Assembly: GCA_016930595.1 (NCBI GenBank)
Contig: JAFGGJ010000065.1
Coordinates: 1 to 64,000, forward strand
Direction: 5' to 3'
Length of the DNA stretch: 64,000 nucleotides
Source: Planctomycetota bacterium
GTDB lineage: Bacteria > Planctomycetota > SZUA-567 > JAFGGJ01
The translations under genes and the position numbers were made by a program. This document shows, one piece after another, positions 34,687 through 44,241 of the stretch (position 1 is its first letter; each line of letters starts with the position of its first letter). Under the pieces are notes generated by a model, which was not told the origin of the DNA, did no database searches, and saw nothing but the letters and a program-made list of their open reading frames with translations.

Positions 34687-35105
34687 CGCCTGTCGGGCCG
34701 GTCGTAATACGATTTGACGGAGGAAGCAGGGGCAACCCGGGGCCTGCGGCTTCCGGCTTCGTCATCGAAGTGGACGGTGAAACGGTAATAGAAGAAGGGC
34801 ACTACCTGGGTCGCGGAACGAACAACGAAGCGGAATACGACGGGCTCATACGCGGGCTGGAGCGCGCCCTCGATTTACACCTTGGAACCGTCGTCGTATG
34901 CGGCGACAGCGAGCTGGTCATCCGGCAGATGGAAGGGAAGTACAAGGTGAGGGCGGCGCACCTGAAGAAGCTCCACAAGGAAGCTGCGTCGCTGGTTCTG
35001 CGATTTGCGTCCGTGGAATTCTGCCACGTGCCGCGGAGCGAAAACGCTGCTGCGGACAGGATACTCAACCAGGCGCTGACACGGGAAACGGACGTACTGG
35101 AATAA
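34683..35105 (+). CDS. RNase HI-fold protein (reverse transcriptase-like)
   Basis: A 140-residue RNase HI-type protein starting at GTG 34683, behind GAGGAG and overlapping the previous stop as GTGA. Acidic residues typical of RNase HI appear in order: D in IRFDGGSRGNPGPA, E in TNNEAEYDGLIRGL, D in VCGDSELVIRQM, and a later D in NAAADRILN. It would cleave RNA in RNA-DNA hybrids. Linked with the zinc-ribbon protein as often seen in other genomes. Confidence 0.88.
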   Translation: MTPVGPVVIRFDGGSRGNPGPAASGFVIEVDGETVIEEGHYLGRGTNNEAEYDGLIRGLERALDLHLGTVVVCGDSELVIRQMEGKYKVRAAHLKKLHKEAASLVLRFASVEFCHVPRSENAAADRILNQALTRETDVLE

Positions 35106-35129
35106 GGCGGATCAGGAGACTGCGCCGTT

Positions 35130-37028
35130 CTACGGAGGGGGCGGGGGGGCTTCGCGTCGCCTCTTCGACAGCAGCAACATGTCCTTTAATTCTTCTTCGC
35201 CGCGAGCCTTAAGCCAGCGGTCGATGAAGCCGGGCTCTTCGATAATGTGTGCTATGGTCATAAGCGCCCTGAGGTGGTAATTTCTCTCGTCCATTGTCCC
35301 CGCGAGGACGAAAACGGTGGTAACCGGCTGATGCAGTTCGGAAAAGACCACGCCGCTCCTGCAGCGGACAAGCAGGAGATCAAATATGCCTTCGCCCTGG
35401 AGGACGACATGGGGGATCGCGATGCCGGGATGAACGACCGTGCTGGATTCCATTTCGCGCTTGAGGAATAGGCGGTAGAGGGCGTCTTTATCCATGGCGA
35501 CGCGAGGGGCGAGCTTTGCGGCGACGGCCTTGAACATTTCCTTGGCCGACATGCAGGTTCCGCTGTCTATCACGCCGGCGTTTGTCACGAGGCGGTCGAA
35601 GCGGTCGAGCGAGACTTCGTCCCTTTCCAGCGTGATGTGCTTCAGTTCATCTTCGAGGCCGCTGCGTCCGATGTCTTTTGCGAGAATGTTCTTGACCAGG
35701 AAGACGAAAGCGGATTCTCTTTCTATACGTGGTCTGACGTAGGCGAGGTACCAGATGCCCGCCGCCAGAGCGAAAGCTCCGGTCAGGATGAGAGGCACGC
35801 GTCCCATCTCAACAATAAGGAAGCCGTAAAGGATGATGGCGGCCACCTGCAGCCAGGGGTAGAGGGGGGCACGGAAGGTGGGGCGGTAGTTCTGGAGGCC
35901 GCTCTGCCGCATGATTATCGTGGCGGCGTTAACCATCATGAACATCAGGATCATCATGGTCGAGGCGGTTTTGACGAGGTCTTCGACGGAGAGGAAGGCC
36001 ACGACGGCGCCCATGAAAACGGCGGTGGCAATAATAGCGGTGTGGGGGGTGGAAAAGCGGCGGTTGGTTTTCGACAGGAAGGCCGGCAGGAGGCCGTCGC
36101 GGCTCATGGCCATGGGGGAACGTGCCGCGGCCAGAATGCCGGAATTGGCCGTGGTTGCAAAAGCGAGGAAGGCGGCGGTTTCCAGCAGGAGAACCCCGAC
36201 GGGCCCGAGAGCGGCGTCGGCCCCGGCGGCTATCGGAGCGAGGTTGCCGGCGAGGGTATGGGGGTCCACCGCGCCTACCGTCACGAACACGACGGCGACA
36301 TAGAGAAGGCTGACGATTGCGAAGGCAAGGAACATACCGAGGGGAAGGTTGCGCGCGGGATTGCGCACTTCCTCCGCCACACTCACAACCTTGGTGAGGC
36401 CCCCGAAGCTGACAAAAACCATACCGGCCACGGCGAAGACGGCGGGCGAGCCGTGAGGCATGAAGGGACTGAAGCGGGTAACTTCGACCGAGCCCATGCC
36501 TTTGCCGACGTATATGCCGATCATGAGAAGGAGGCCCAGAACCAGCAGTATCTGGAGCCTGCCCGCGCCCTTGAGACTCACCAGATTCACAAGCGCGAAG
36601 AACGCACATGCGGCCAGAGCCGTGCCTTTGAGCCCCAGGTGGGGCAGAAGGACCTCGCCCAGCGTGCCTATGCCGACGAGAGCGAAGGCGGACTTGAGGG
36701 ATATGGATACCCAGTTGGCGAAGCCGGCGAAAGTCCCGGGGAGCGGCCCGAGGCTGCGCTCGATGAAGAAGTAACTGCCCCCGGACTTCGGCATGGCCGT
36801 GGCCAGTTCGGCCTTCGAAAGCATGGAGGGGATCATCAGGAGCGAGGCGAGGGCATAGGAGAGGATCACGGCCGGGCCGGCCTTTGCAAAGGCCAGGCCC
36901 GGAAGCACAAAGAGGCCCGAGCTGATCATGGCGCCGGCAGCAACACTGAAGACGCCCATGAGGCCGAGTTCGCGTTTAAGGCCGGAGTGCCCGGCGCCTG
37001 TTTCCGGTAGCTGTTGCGCCAATGCCAC
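35130..37028 (-). CDS. APC-family amino acid permease fused to a PTS EIIA-like domain
   Basis: A 632-residue protein. Residues 15-440 form about twelve helices of an amino acid/polyamine permease (GLMGVFSVAAGAMISSGLFVLPG at the N terminus; SVAEEVRNPARNLPLG in the centre). Residues about 490-615 resemble a PTS EIIA (nitrogen/fructose) domain with the phospho-accepting histidine in VVHPGIAIPHVVL. Such fusions suggest transport controlled by phosphorylation or by PII-like sensing. GTG 37028 is the start, preceded by AAAGGA. Convergent with the RNase HI gene. Confidence 0.87.
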   Translation of the reverse strand: MALAQQLPETGAGHSGLKRELGLMGVFSVAAGAMISSGLFVLPGLAFAKAGPAVILSYALASLLMIPSMLSKAELATAMPKSGGSYFFIERSLGPLPGTFAGFANWVSISLKSAFALVGIGTLGEVLLPHLGLKGTALAACAFFALVNLVSLKGAGRLQILLVLGLLLMIGIYVGKGMGSVEVTRFSPFMPHGSPAVFAVAGMVFVSFGGLTKVVSVAEEVRNPARNLPLGMFLAFAIVSLLYVAVVFVTVGAVDPHTLAGNLAPIAAGADAALGPVGVLLLETAAFLAFATTANSGILAAARSPMAMSRDGLLPAFLSKTNRRFSTPHTAIIATAVFMGAVVAFLSVEDLVKTASTMMILMFMMVNAATIIMRQSGLQNYRPTFRAPLYPWLQVAAIILYGFLIVEMGRVPLILTGAFALAAGIWYLAYVRPRIERESAFVFLVKNILAKDIGRSGLEDELKHITLERDEVSLDRFDRLVTNAGVIDSGTCMSAKEMFKAVAAKLAPRVAMDKDALYRLFLKREMESSTVVHPGIAIPHVVLQGEGIFDLLLVRCRSGVVFSELHQPVTTVFVLAGTMDERNYHLRALMTIAHIIEEPGFIDRWLKARGEEELKDMLLLSKRRREAPPPPP

Positions 37029-37110
37029 CTGTCCTTTCAGCTCGAGCCCGGGTTTCCATTATAGCGGCGGGGGGGGATTGTGCTTGCCGCGACCCGGCCG
37101 GCAGGATAGG

Positions 37111-38691
37111 ATGCGGCACATGGAGGACCCGCCGATCATACAGGGGCCGCGCCGCGCGGTCCAACTGGTGAAATCCGGCGTCTCGCTGCTGGCCGCCGTT
37201 GCGATCATCATCACGGGAACATGGGGGGCGTTCTATTACCAGGCGTCGCTCAGGCTGAAACGCGCCATGGGGGCCGCTACCGCGGCCGGGATCCCCACGA
37301 CGCTGGCCGAACTGCTGCCTGCCCCCGCCGATCCCGAACAGGATGCTTCCCCGGTATACGCCGCCTTGTCGGAAGCCTACATGGAGATTGTCTCGCAAAA
37401 CGGTCGTTCCGCCGAACACAACGCTTTCGTCGGCGCTTACCTGCTGCTGCACCCGCGCTCCTTTTCGCACCGCGACACGGAACCGGCCCGCTGGGACAAG
37501 TCATGGACGACTTTCGAACAGGAGGTTCCCGCCCTGCGAAGCTGGATGAGCCTGAGCGCCGAGGTGACGGCCCTGCTGGAACGGCTCCCTGCCTCAGCCC
37601 GGTCCACATGGGCGCGTGAGACCGGCCCCGAGGCATGGCATGAATGGTGGAAACACGATTGGGGCATGCTCGCTGCGGGCCGCTACGCGGGAGCGCAGGG
37701 GCTGCTCGCCCTTCACGACGGCGACGTGCGGCAAGCTGTCCGCTCATTCGCAATCCTGTCCGCTGTGGACCGGCACTACGCGGATTCGCCGGCATGGAAC
37801 GACGCGGCCACGCGTTCGGGCCCGTGCAGCACGCAGCTGGCGCTTGGCGCGCTCATTCTTTCAACGGACGTCCCCCCCGACGTTCTTACTGCGATGCAGG
37901 AATCCGTGGCCGACCCCGCAGACGAAGAGACGCTGCGCCGGTCGGTCGCCGCCACGTACATCGTCAGCCGCCAGATGGCCGGCGCCATTCTCGACAAGGA
38001 TCCTGCAATAGACATCCGTGGGTCGAGATCCGAATCGGCCTTCCGGTATCCGTGGAGCAGGATAAACATCGAGCGATATTTTGCCGAGAGGTGGGAATCC
38101 CTGGTAGACACCTGGCCTCGCCTTGCCGTCCCCGTCAGTAACAGCCCGTACGTGCAGCTGCAAGGAGAAACCCGCCGCCGCGTGAGCGCCTCGTTAAGCG
38201 GCTTCGATCTCGACCTGCCCGGCGGGCTCGGCGAATGTGCCAACGCGCGCGTCTACCGGGATCTGCTGAGGCTCTCGATAGCGATCCGTCGCTTCCAGAT
38301 CGCCAGGGGCGCATTTCCGCAAAGGCTTTCCGATCTCGTCTCCGGAGGGTTCATCAAGTCGCTTCCCCGGGACGCCTACGGTGGAGCGCACTACAGATAT
38401 GTCCGCGGTGAAAAAAGCGTCACCGTGTACAGCATCGGGCCGGACATGGATAACGACAGCGCAGTGTCGTTCGCCCACCGGTGGTGGGCCTGCGACGAGC
38501 AGGGCTACCCCACCAATCCCCCAAACGACGACGGCGATATTTTTGTGACGCTGGACGCCGAACCCGCGCCGCCGTGGGAACGCGTCGCCCTGCCCGAATG
38601 GCGGCAGCGCATCAAAGATATACAGGCGGAAAAAGCGGCCCGCACCAAACCCGGGAAGCGTACCGCCCGGCCCCGGAAAACCATCGAATAG
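37111..38691 (+). CDS. Membrane-anchored exported protein of unknown function
   Basis: A 526-residue protein from ATG 37111 (or ATG 37120), with a signal anchor at about 20-45 (VSLLAAVAIIITGTWGAFYY) and a large helical extracytoplasmic region. The C-terminal part has FPQRLSDLVSGGFIKSLPRD followed by YVRGEKSVTVYSIGPDMDND, a module frequent at the ends of planctomycete-type exported proteins and similar to the end of type II secretion pseudopilins. The coding strand is C-rich, opposite to the plus-strand G excess of the surroundings. No function can be assigned. Confidence 0.75.
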   Translation: MRHMEDPPIIQGPRRAVQLVKSGVSLLAAVAIIITGTWGAFYYQASLRLKRAMGAATAAGIPTTLAELLPAPADPEQDASPVYAALSEAYMEIVSQNGRSAEHNAFVGAYLLLHPRSFSHRDTEPARWDKSWTTFEQEVPALRSWMSLSAEVTALLERLPASARSTWARETGPEAWHEWWKHDWGMLAAGRYAGAQGLLALHDGDVRQAVRSFAILSAVDRHYADSPAWNDAATRSGPCSTQLALGALILSTDVPPDVLTAMQESVADPADEETLRRSVAATYIVSRQMAGAILDKDPAIDIRGSRSESAFRYPWSRINIERYFAERWESLVDTWPRLAVPVSNSPYVQLQGETRRRVSASLSGFDLDLPGGLGECANARVYRDLLRLSIAIRRFQIARGAFPQRLSDLVSGGFIKSLPRDAYGGAHYRYVRGEKSVTVYSIGPDMDNDSAVSFAHRWWACDEQGYPTNPPNDDGDIFVTLDAEPAPPWERVALPEWRQRIKDIQAEKAARTKPGKRTARPRKTIE

Positions 38692-38785
38692 CCGGCGAGC
38701 CCCCGCCTGAACATCCCCCCTGCTCTACGGGCCGGATCAGCGGGCGCGGAAACAGAGGCTGCGGGACGCGATATTGAATTTCCAC

Positions 38786-39715
38786 TCAGGCCCTGGGGTG
38801 GGCCCTGTCGTAAATCTCGCGCAGGCGCTCGGTAGTCAGGTGAGTGTAAATCTGCGTGGTGGAGAGATTTTCGTGGCCGAGGAGTTCCTGGACGGCGCGC
38901 AGGTCGGCGCCGCGGTCCAGCAGGTGGGTGGCGAAGGAATGCCTGAGGGTATGAGGGCTGGCCTCGGCGTTCAGACCGGCAATACGCATGTACTTGGCCA
39001 CGATCCTGTGAACCGAGCGCACGGAAAGGCGGGTGCCGTTCTTGTTCAGGAAGAGGGCTTCGGTATCCCTGCGCTTTCTGGGTGCGAGCCTGTGCTTGCG
39101 GGAAATGTAAGCGCCGAGGGCGTCGGCGGCGTTGCGGCCTATGGGAGCGAGTCTTTCCTTGCGGCCCTTGCCGGTGACGCGTGTCACGCACTGTGCGAGG
39201 TTGAGGTCCTTCTCGTCCATGGCCACGAGTTCGCTGACCCGGAGGCCACCGCCGTAGAGGGTCTCCAGGATAGCGCGGTCCCTGAGGGAGCTGACGGAGC
39301 CGCCGCGAGGAGCGGAGAGGAGTTTCTCAATTTCCGCAACTTCCAGGAACCTGGGGAGTCTTCTGTTAACGCGTGGGGTCTTAAGGCCGACGGTGGGATT
39401 GCTGGGAGCGACACCGCGCCGCTCGAGGAACCTGAAGAAGGTTCTGACGGCGGCCAGCTTTCGCGCCATGCTGCTTCTCGAGTAGCCTGCGCCGGAAAGC
39501 CAGGCCATGAAGTTTCTGACCGAAAGCCTGCCGACCTTGTGAGGGAAACTATCCTCCTCGCCTTCCGTCTCGAGGAAGGCCATGAACTGGTCCACGTCGA
39601 CACTGTAGCCGTGCAGCGTATGATCGCTGAGGTTCCTGTCAAACTTGAGGTGGTCCAGAAACTCCTGGACCAGTGACGGTCCGGCGCCGGTGTCTGCGCG
39701 GGCGATATCTGACAT
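38786..39715 (-). CDS. Tyrosine recombinase, XerC/XerD type
   Basis: A 309-residue recombinase with an N-terminal SAM-like DNA-binding domain (about 13-100) and the catalytic set R159 (GGGLRVSEL), K183 (GKGRKER), H255-x2-R258 (PHTLRHSFATHL), H281 (LLGHENLSTTQ) and nucleophile Y290. Length and motifs match chromosomal XerC/XerD, which resolve chromosome dimers at dif. No attachment site or element boundary is recognisable next to it, so housekeeping Xer is favoured over a phage integrase. Confidence 0.92.
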   Translation of the reverse strand: MSDIARADTGAGPSLVQEFLDHLKFDRNLSDHTLHGYSVDVDQFMAFLETEGEEDSFPHKVGRLSVRNFMAWLSGAGYSRSSMARKLAAVRTFFRFLERRGVAPSNPTVGLKTPRVNRRLPRFLEVAEIEKLLSAPRGGSVSSLRDRAILETLYGGGLRVSELVAMDEKDLNLAQCVTRVTGKGRKERLAPIGRNAADALGAYISRKHRLAPRKRRDTEALFLNKNGTRLSVRSVHRIVAKYMRIAGLNAEASPHTLRHSFATHLLDRGADLRAVQELLGHENLSTTQIYTHLTTERLREIYDRAHPRA

Positions 39716-39824
39716 GAATTCTCGGGCCTTTCCAACGCGGCTATTCTGCGGGTTCTACGTAAGGGTATATCGGCAGATGAGATGCGTTCCTGAAAATTGA
39801 GGAGGATCTTGTGAAATTTTTCCG

Positions 39825-41108
39825 TCAGGTGCCAGAGGGGGGGGGAGGGTCGCCGATGGGAGATTCCCGCCCGTTTTTTTCCTTTTCGCCGGGATTTTGC
39901 GTATTTTCCTTTTCCTCCAGGTATTCGTGCGGGCCGGAACTGGACAGCGCCTGCTGTTCGCCGGACACTATCCTGCAGACCGTCGCCTTTGTCTCTCCGT
40001 AGGGCGGTTCGCCCTGGAAGAAACCGTAGGTGGCGTGCATACCGTCCGGGTAATAGCCGTCGAGATGGTAAAGGCGCTTCCCCGATTCGACCGTTCCCAG
40101 CTCCTTGCATGCTGCGTTCGTATAGTCGTAGGAGCCGAGACTGAGTCTGTAGCGAGGGGTGACGCCGTCCCGGTTCATCACGTAGAAGACGTATTTCACG
40201 CCAAACGGGCCCTGGAGCGCGAAATGCTCGAAAACCATGACTTTTGTTCCGGCGGTCTCGAATTGGTCCCTTCCGAAAAAGCCCCTTCTGCTCAACACCG
40301 GTGCTTTGCCGCTCTCATACAGGGCGTAGATGGCATGCAGTTGAGCGTCTCTCTTGGAGGTTTCGCCCGTGGCTTCATAGACCTGAACGAGCTTGGAAAG
40401 CGCCTGGTCGTCTTCGGGCCTTAAGGCCGCGGCTTTAAGAAAGGGCGCTTCGGCTTTGGCCGGCTTGCCGTCCATCTGCCAGGCAAGCCCCATGTTGTAG
40501 TGGGCCTGGGAGGACTTGGGGTCCAGCGTGACGGCCCTGGTGTACTCTTCGACGGCCTTGTCCCTGCGACCCATGGCGAGGTGTACGTTGCCTGCGAGAG
40601 TAACGGCGTCGGCGCGGCCGGGTGCTTTCTGCAGGACTGCCTGAACGACCTTGAGGGCGCCATCGCCATCGCCTCTCGAGAGTTTAATCTCGGCGAGCAT
40701 CAGGCTGAAATCGAGGTTGGCCGGGGCGAGCCTTGCAGCCTTGTCGATCTCCGCCTCGCATCCTTCCAAGTCGCCGACGGCATGGAGGAGGGCGACTTTT
40801 TTCAATATGAAGTCGGTGTTTTCGGGCTGCAACCTGCAAGCTTTATCATAGGCGTCGAATGCGTCCCGTGCCGCGCCGAGGTCCATGCAGACGTCGCCGT
40901 AGAGCACAATAGCGGCGGCATCGCCGGGATTCTTCTTCACGTACTCGCCTATCCGGGCCAGTGCTTCCTCGAGAAGCTTCGTCCCTTCATCGATCCTGCC
41001 GGAAGCGAGCATCTTCCTTGCCTGCTCGAGGCCGGCATCGGCGTCCATACCTGCGGCGGGCAGAGCCAGCAGAAGAGCGGCGGCGAAATGCAGCCATTTT
41101 TTGATCAT
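39825..41108 (-). CDS. Exported TPR-repeat protein
   Basis: A 427-residue protein with an N-terminal signal sequence (WLHFAAALLLALPAAGMDA), then about six tetratricopeptide repeats (about 25-260), and a non-repeat C-terminal domain beginning near FFGRDQFETAGTKVMVFEHF. TPR arrays mediate protein-protein contacts; location is periplasmic. It follows mlaD by 85 bases on the minus strand and may be part of, or read through from, the mla operon. The tail is charged and proline-rich. Confidence 0.8.
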   Translation of the reverse strand: MIKKWLHFAAALLLALPAAGMDADAGLEQARKMLASGRIDEGTKLLEEALARIGEYVKKNPGDAAAIVLYGDVCMDLGAARDAFDAYDKACRLQPENTDFILKKVALLHAVGDLEGCEAEIDKAARLAPANLDFSLMLAEIKLSRGDGDGALKVVQAVLQKAPGRADAVTLAGNVHLAMGRRDKAVEEYTRAVTLDPKSSQAHYNMGLAWQMDGKPAKAEAPFLKAAALRPEDDQALSKLVQVYEATGETSKRDAQLHAIYALYESGKAPVLSRRGFFGRDQFETAGTKVMVFEHFALQGPFGVKYVFYVMNRDGVTPRYRLSLGSYDYTNAACKELGTVESGKRLYHLDGYYPDGMHATYGFFQGEPPYGETKATVCRIVSGEQQALSSSGPHEYLEEKENTQNPGEKEKNGRESPIGDPPPPSGT

Positions 41109-41193
41109 AACGGTCTCCCTGGGGATAAGGATCCCTGCCCTACCCTACTCTACACCCGACAGGGAGCAGGCGCAAGGAGTCAAGCGAACGGCG

Positions 41194-42615
41194 TCACTGT
41201 TCCAGGAGGGGATATTCGGCCGCCGGGCGCCGGTCTTTTTCGAAGCCGTCGCCGGCGTTTTTCCTGTCGAGGGGACGAAGGACATCCGCCATGGCTTCAG
41301 CGGCCCTGCGGAGATTATCCGACGTCTCCTTGAGGTCGGCCGCGGTCCTGGAAAGGCGATCAGCCTCTTCCGGGTTCGCCGCCTGGCGGGCTTCGAGTTT
41401 AGTTGCGGCATCCTGGGCGCGGCCGGCGGCGTCCAGCATGAGCCTGGCGAGGGAGACGAGGTCCTGCTCCCCGCGGTCGGCGCCGCGCGGAGCACGCAAC
41501 AGGAGCCATGGTTTGCGGCTGAGCAGGGCCGTGAGCTCGGACATGTTCTTCGTGGCGTCCTTGACGTTCAGGGTGGTGCGCCGGATGTCGGCTCTACCCT
41601 CTGCAACCATTTCATTCGTAGTGGATACCAGCTTGTCCGCGTTGTCGGACAGCGATTCCATCTTGTCGCTGAGGCGGCGAGCGCCTGCGACAAGAGGGTC
41701 CACATGGGGACTGACGACTTCGAGCATTTTCCTGATCTTCGCCGTGGACACGCTCACGTTTTCCGTAATGGGGTCGACGTCTTTCTCGACTCTTCCGAGT
41801 ATTCTGGAAAGCTGTTCAGAAACCTCGCGGCTCGTCTTCGTCAGTTTGATGACGTCGCTTTTCGAGGCGGTCAGGACTTCGTTGACGGAGACGCTTATTT
41901 CCTTGAAATCGTCGGTAGCGCTGACAAGGTTGTTGGCAGCGGTGTCCACCTTGCGGAAGATGCCGCCGAAGTCTGCGCCGCCGGCAGAGAGAGCGGTCCC
42001 GGCGGAGCGGAGGAGATATCTTATTTCCTCCACGGACTCGCTTATCCTGGTGAACATGCTGCCGGAGCGGCCGAGGAGTATCGCATCGGGCTTGGCGACT
42101 TCGGCCGCGCCAGGGCTTATCTGCACGCTGGTGTCGCCCATCATCGTGCTTTCCACCATGACGTAGTCGTCCACGCGCACGGTGTCCATGATGTGTGCGT
42201 CCACTTCCATTTCCAGGACCACAATATCGCGGCCCTTGATCAGCTTCCTCGCCTCGGCGTCGAAGAGCGTCCGGTCCCTGATCACGCGCAGTTTGTCCAT
42301 GGTGGACGGGTCTTCGATCGGGAGCTCGTAGAGCATGTCCATCTGGACGGGGACGAGTTTTTTGAGAAAGGCGTCGTCGACGGTGAGCACGGACACGCTT
42401 TTGACCCGGCCGACTTCGACGCCGGAATAGTTCACGGGACTGTTGGCCTGCAGGCCGACGACGTGCTTGAAGGCGACGCTAATCATTTTCTTGTGGCGGA
42501 AGTACTTGCCGACGTCGCTGGTTACGGCGACGAGAACCAGGAGCAGAATCACGCTCACGGTGACCAGTATGCCGACCTTTACGTCCTTCGCCGAATATCT
42601 TGCGTCCTGCGCCAA
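41194..42615 (-). CDS. mlaD: MlaD-type MCE lipid-binding protein
   Basis: A 473-residue single-pass protein: transmembrane helix about 15-35, MCE domain about 40-150 (VGLQANSPVNYSGVEVGRVKSV), then about 250 residues of predicted coiled coil (NADKLVSTTNEMVAEGRADI and similar). It presents phospholipid or other hydrophobic ligand in the periplasm to the MlaE permease. The long helical tail is larger than E. coli MlaD and more like PqiB/YebT or actinobacterial Mce proteins. Encoded directly after mlaF. Confidence 0.88.
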   Translation of the reverse strand: MAQDARYSAKDVKVGILVTVSVILLLVLVAVTSDVGKYFRHKKMISVAFKHVVGLQANSPVNYSGVEVGRVKSVSVLTVDDAFLKKLVPVQMDMLYELPIEDPSTMDKLRVIRDRTLFDAEARKLIKGRDIVVLEMEVDAHIMDTVRVDDYVMVESTMMGDTSVQISPGAAEVAKPDAILLGRSGSMFTRISESVEEIRYLLRSAGTALSAGGADFGGIFRKVDTAANNLVSATDDFKEISVSVNEVLTASKSDVIKLTKTSREVSEQLSRILGRVEKDVDPITENVSVSTAKIRKMLEVVSPHVDPLVAGARRLSDKMESLSDNADKLVSTTNEMVAEGRADIRRTTLNVKDATKNMSELTALLSRKPWLLLRAPRGADRGEQDLVSLARLMLDAAGRAQDAATKLEARQAANPEEADRLSRTAADLKETSDNLRRAAEAMADVLRPLDRKNAGDGFEKDRRPAAEYPLLEQ

Positions 42616-42633
42616 CTGGTACCTCCCAATTAT

Positions 42634-43428
42634 CTATGCGGAAGCCATGGCGGACCTGTGCGAGACGGGACCGTCGGGGCGGCCTTCCACGAACTGTTCG
42701 ACGACGGGATCGCTGCTGGTCCTGAGGTGATCCACGGTCCCGTTGAAATAGACCTTGCCTTCGTAAAGCATAATCACTCTGTCGGCGACGGCGTAGCAGC
42801 AATTCATATCCTGGGTAATGACGAGGCTGGTGACGCCGAGTTTCCTGTTGAAATCGGTAATGAGGCGGTTCACGGTGCCGGCCATAATGGGGTCGAGGCC
42901 GGTAGTGGGCTCGTCGTAGAACATGACTTCAGGGTCCAGCGCGAGGGCGCGTGCGAGGGCGACGCGTTTCTGCATCCCGCCGGAAAGCTGTGCGGGCATG
43001 AGATCTTCGGTGCCGCCTAGGCCGACGAGGTCGAGTTTCATGCGGACCATGATTTCAATGACGGGGTCTGCAAGGTCGGTATGCTCACGCATGGGAAGTG
43101 CGATGTTTTCCCCGACGCTCATCGAGGTGTAGAGAGCGCCCTGCTGGAAGAGGATCCCCAGGCGGCGCCTGAGCGGGAGCCATTCGTCTTCGGACGCTGT
43201 TGTGACGTCCCTGCCAAGGAGGCGCACGGAACCGCCGTCCAGGCGGTAGGCGCCGATGACGCTTCTGAGGAGGGTCGATTTGCCGCAGCCCGATATGCCG
43301 ATGACGACAAGAACCTCGCCCGGGTCGACATGCATGTCAACGCCGCTCAGCACTTGCCTGCCCCCGAAGGCCTTGACCAGGCCTTCGGTTTTTATGGCGG
43401 GCCCCGAATAGTCAGGCTCTTTGGCCAA
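42634..43428 (-). CDS. mlaF: MlaF-type ABC transporter ATPase
   Basis: A 264-residue ATPase with Walker A GISGCGKST (44-52), Q-loop ILFQQGALYTSMSVGENIALP, signature LSGGMQKR (149-155 region) and Walker B with D172-E173 in MFYDEPTTGLDP. The switch position normally held by histidine (usually THD) reads TQD, Q206. It powers lipid movement through MlaE at the inner membrane. Arranged mlaB-mlaE-mlaF-mlaD on the minus strand. Confidence 0.93.
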   Translation of the reverse strand: MAKEPDYSGPAIKTEGLVKAFGGRQVLSGVDMHVDPGEVLVVIGISGCGKSTLLRSVIGAYRLDGGSVRLLGRDVTTASEDEWLPLRRRLGILFQQGALYTSMSVGENIALPMREHTDLADPVIEIMVRMKLDLVGLGGTEDLMPAQLSGGMQKRVALARALALDPEVMFYDEPTTGLDPIMAGTVNRLITDFNRKLGVTSLVITQDMNCCYAVADRVIMLYEGKVYFNGTVDHLRTSSDPVVEQFVEGRPDGPVSHRSAMASA

Positions 43429-43437
43429 AGTTCATTC

Positions 43438-44241
43438 CTATGCCATTACGTAGTTGAAGACGGTTGCAAAAAACAGGTTGGAAAAGATCAGGAGGAAAAT
43501 CGAATAAACGACGCTGTTGGTGGTAGCGCGACCCACACCCACGGCGCCGCCCCTGACCGCCAGGCCCTGCTGGCAGGCGACCACGGTTATTATGACGGCG
43601 AAGGCCTCGGACTTGACGAGGCCGGCGATAACGTCTTTGAGGTAGAGAGCGTCGTTGTTGAGCGTAAGATACCGGACCGGTCCGATTCCCAGGAAGAGGG
43701 TCCCGACGGCGTAGCCCCCGAACATACCCGCCACGTCGGCGATCACGGTGAGGCATGGGAGCATGGCCATGACGGCCCAGAGTCTCGGCACGACAAGGAA
43801 CCTGATGGGGTTGAGGGCTGAGGTTTCCAATGCGAGGACTTCTTCGCTGGCGGTCATGGCGCCAATTTCGGCAGCCATGGCGGCCCCGACGAAACCGCTC
43901 ATGATTATCGCGGTCATGAGAGGCGCCAGCTCCCTCGTGGTGGCCACGGCTATCACCTGGGCGATCCAGGAGAGGACGCCGAGGCTGTCCAGGAGTTCCG
44001 AGGTACTGACGGCAAGAATCATGCCGACGAAGACGTTGCAGAGGACGACAATGGGGAGGGCGTCCACGCCCACCCTGACCATCTGAGCGAAAAGGTCGCT
44101 TCTTCTGACATGGGCCCTGCCGACGGCCACTCTGAGCGACCAGTAGAGTGCCTGTCCCAGCAGGCCGAACATCTCCGCGGCGACGCGAAAGAAGCCGCGC
44201 GCCCGTTTCCCCGCCGCCCCGAAGAAATCCTCAAGCACCAC
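43438..44241 (-). CDS. mlaE: MlaE-type lipid ABC transporter permease
   Basis: A 267-residue integral membrane protein, about five to six helices, of the MlaE/YrbE family: LPIVVLCNVFVGMILAV, TTRELAPLMTAIIMSGFVGAAMAAEIGAM (the conserved RELxPxxTAiivaGrvGaaiaAEiG block) and ALNPIRFLVVPRLWAV. It is the membrane channel of the Mla complex. Its start overlaps the STAS gene end by eleven bases. Confidence 0.94.
   Translation of the reverse strand: MVLEDFFGAAGKRARGFFRVAAEMFGLLGQALYWSLRVAVGRAHVRRSDLFAQMVRVGVDALPIVVLCNVFVGMILAVSTSELLDSLGVLSWIAQVIAVATTRELAPLMTAIIMSGFVGAAMAAEIGAMTASEEVLALETSALNPIRFLVVPRLWAVMAMLPCLTVIADVAGMFGGYAVGTLFLGIGPVRYLTLNNDALYLKDVIAGLVKSEAFAVIITVVACQQGLAVRGGAVGVGRATTNSVVYSIFLLIFSNLFFATVFNYVMA

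Noticed and set aside
38786-39715. Phage or island integrase
   Set aside because: Length and motifs fit chromosomal XerC/XerD, and no attachment repeat, tRNA or phage genes adjoin.
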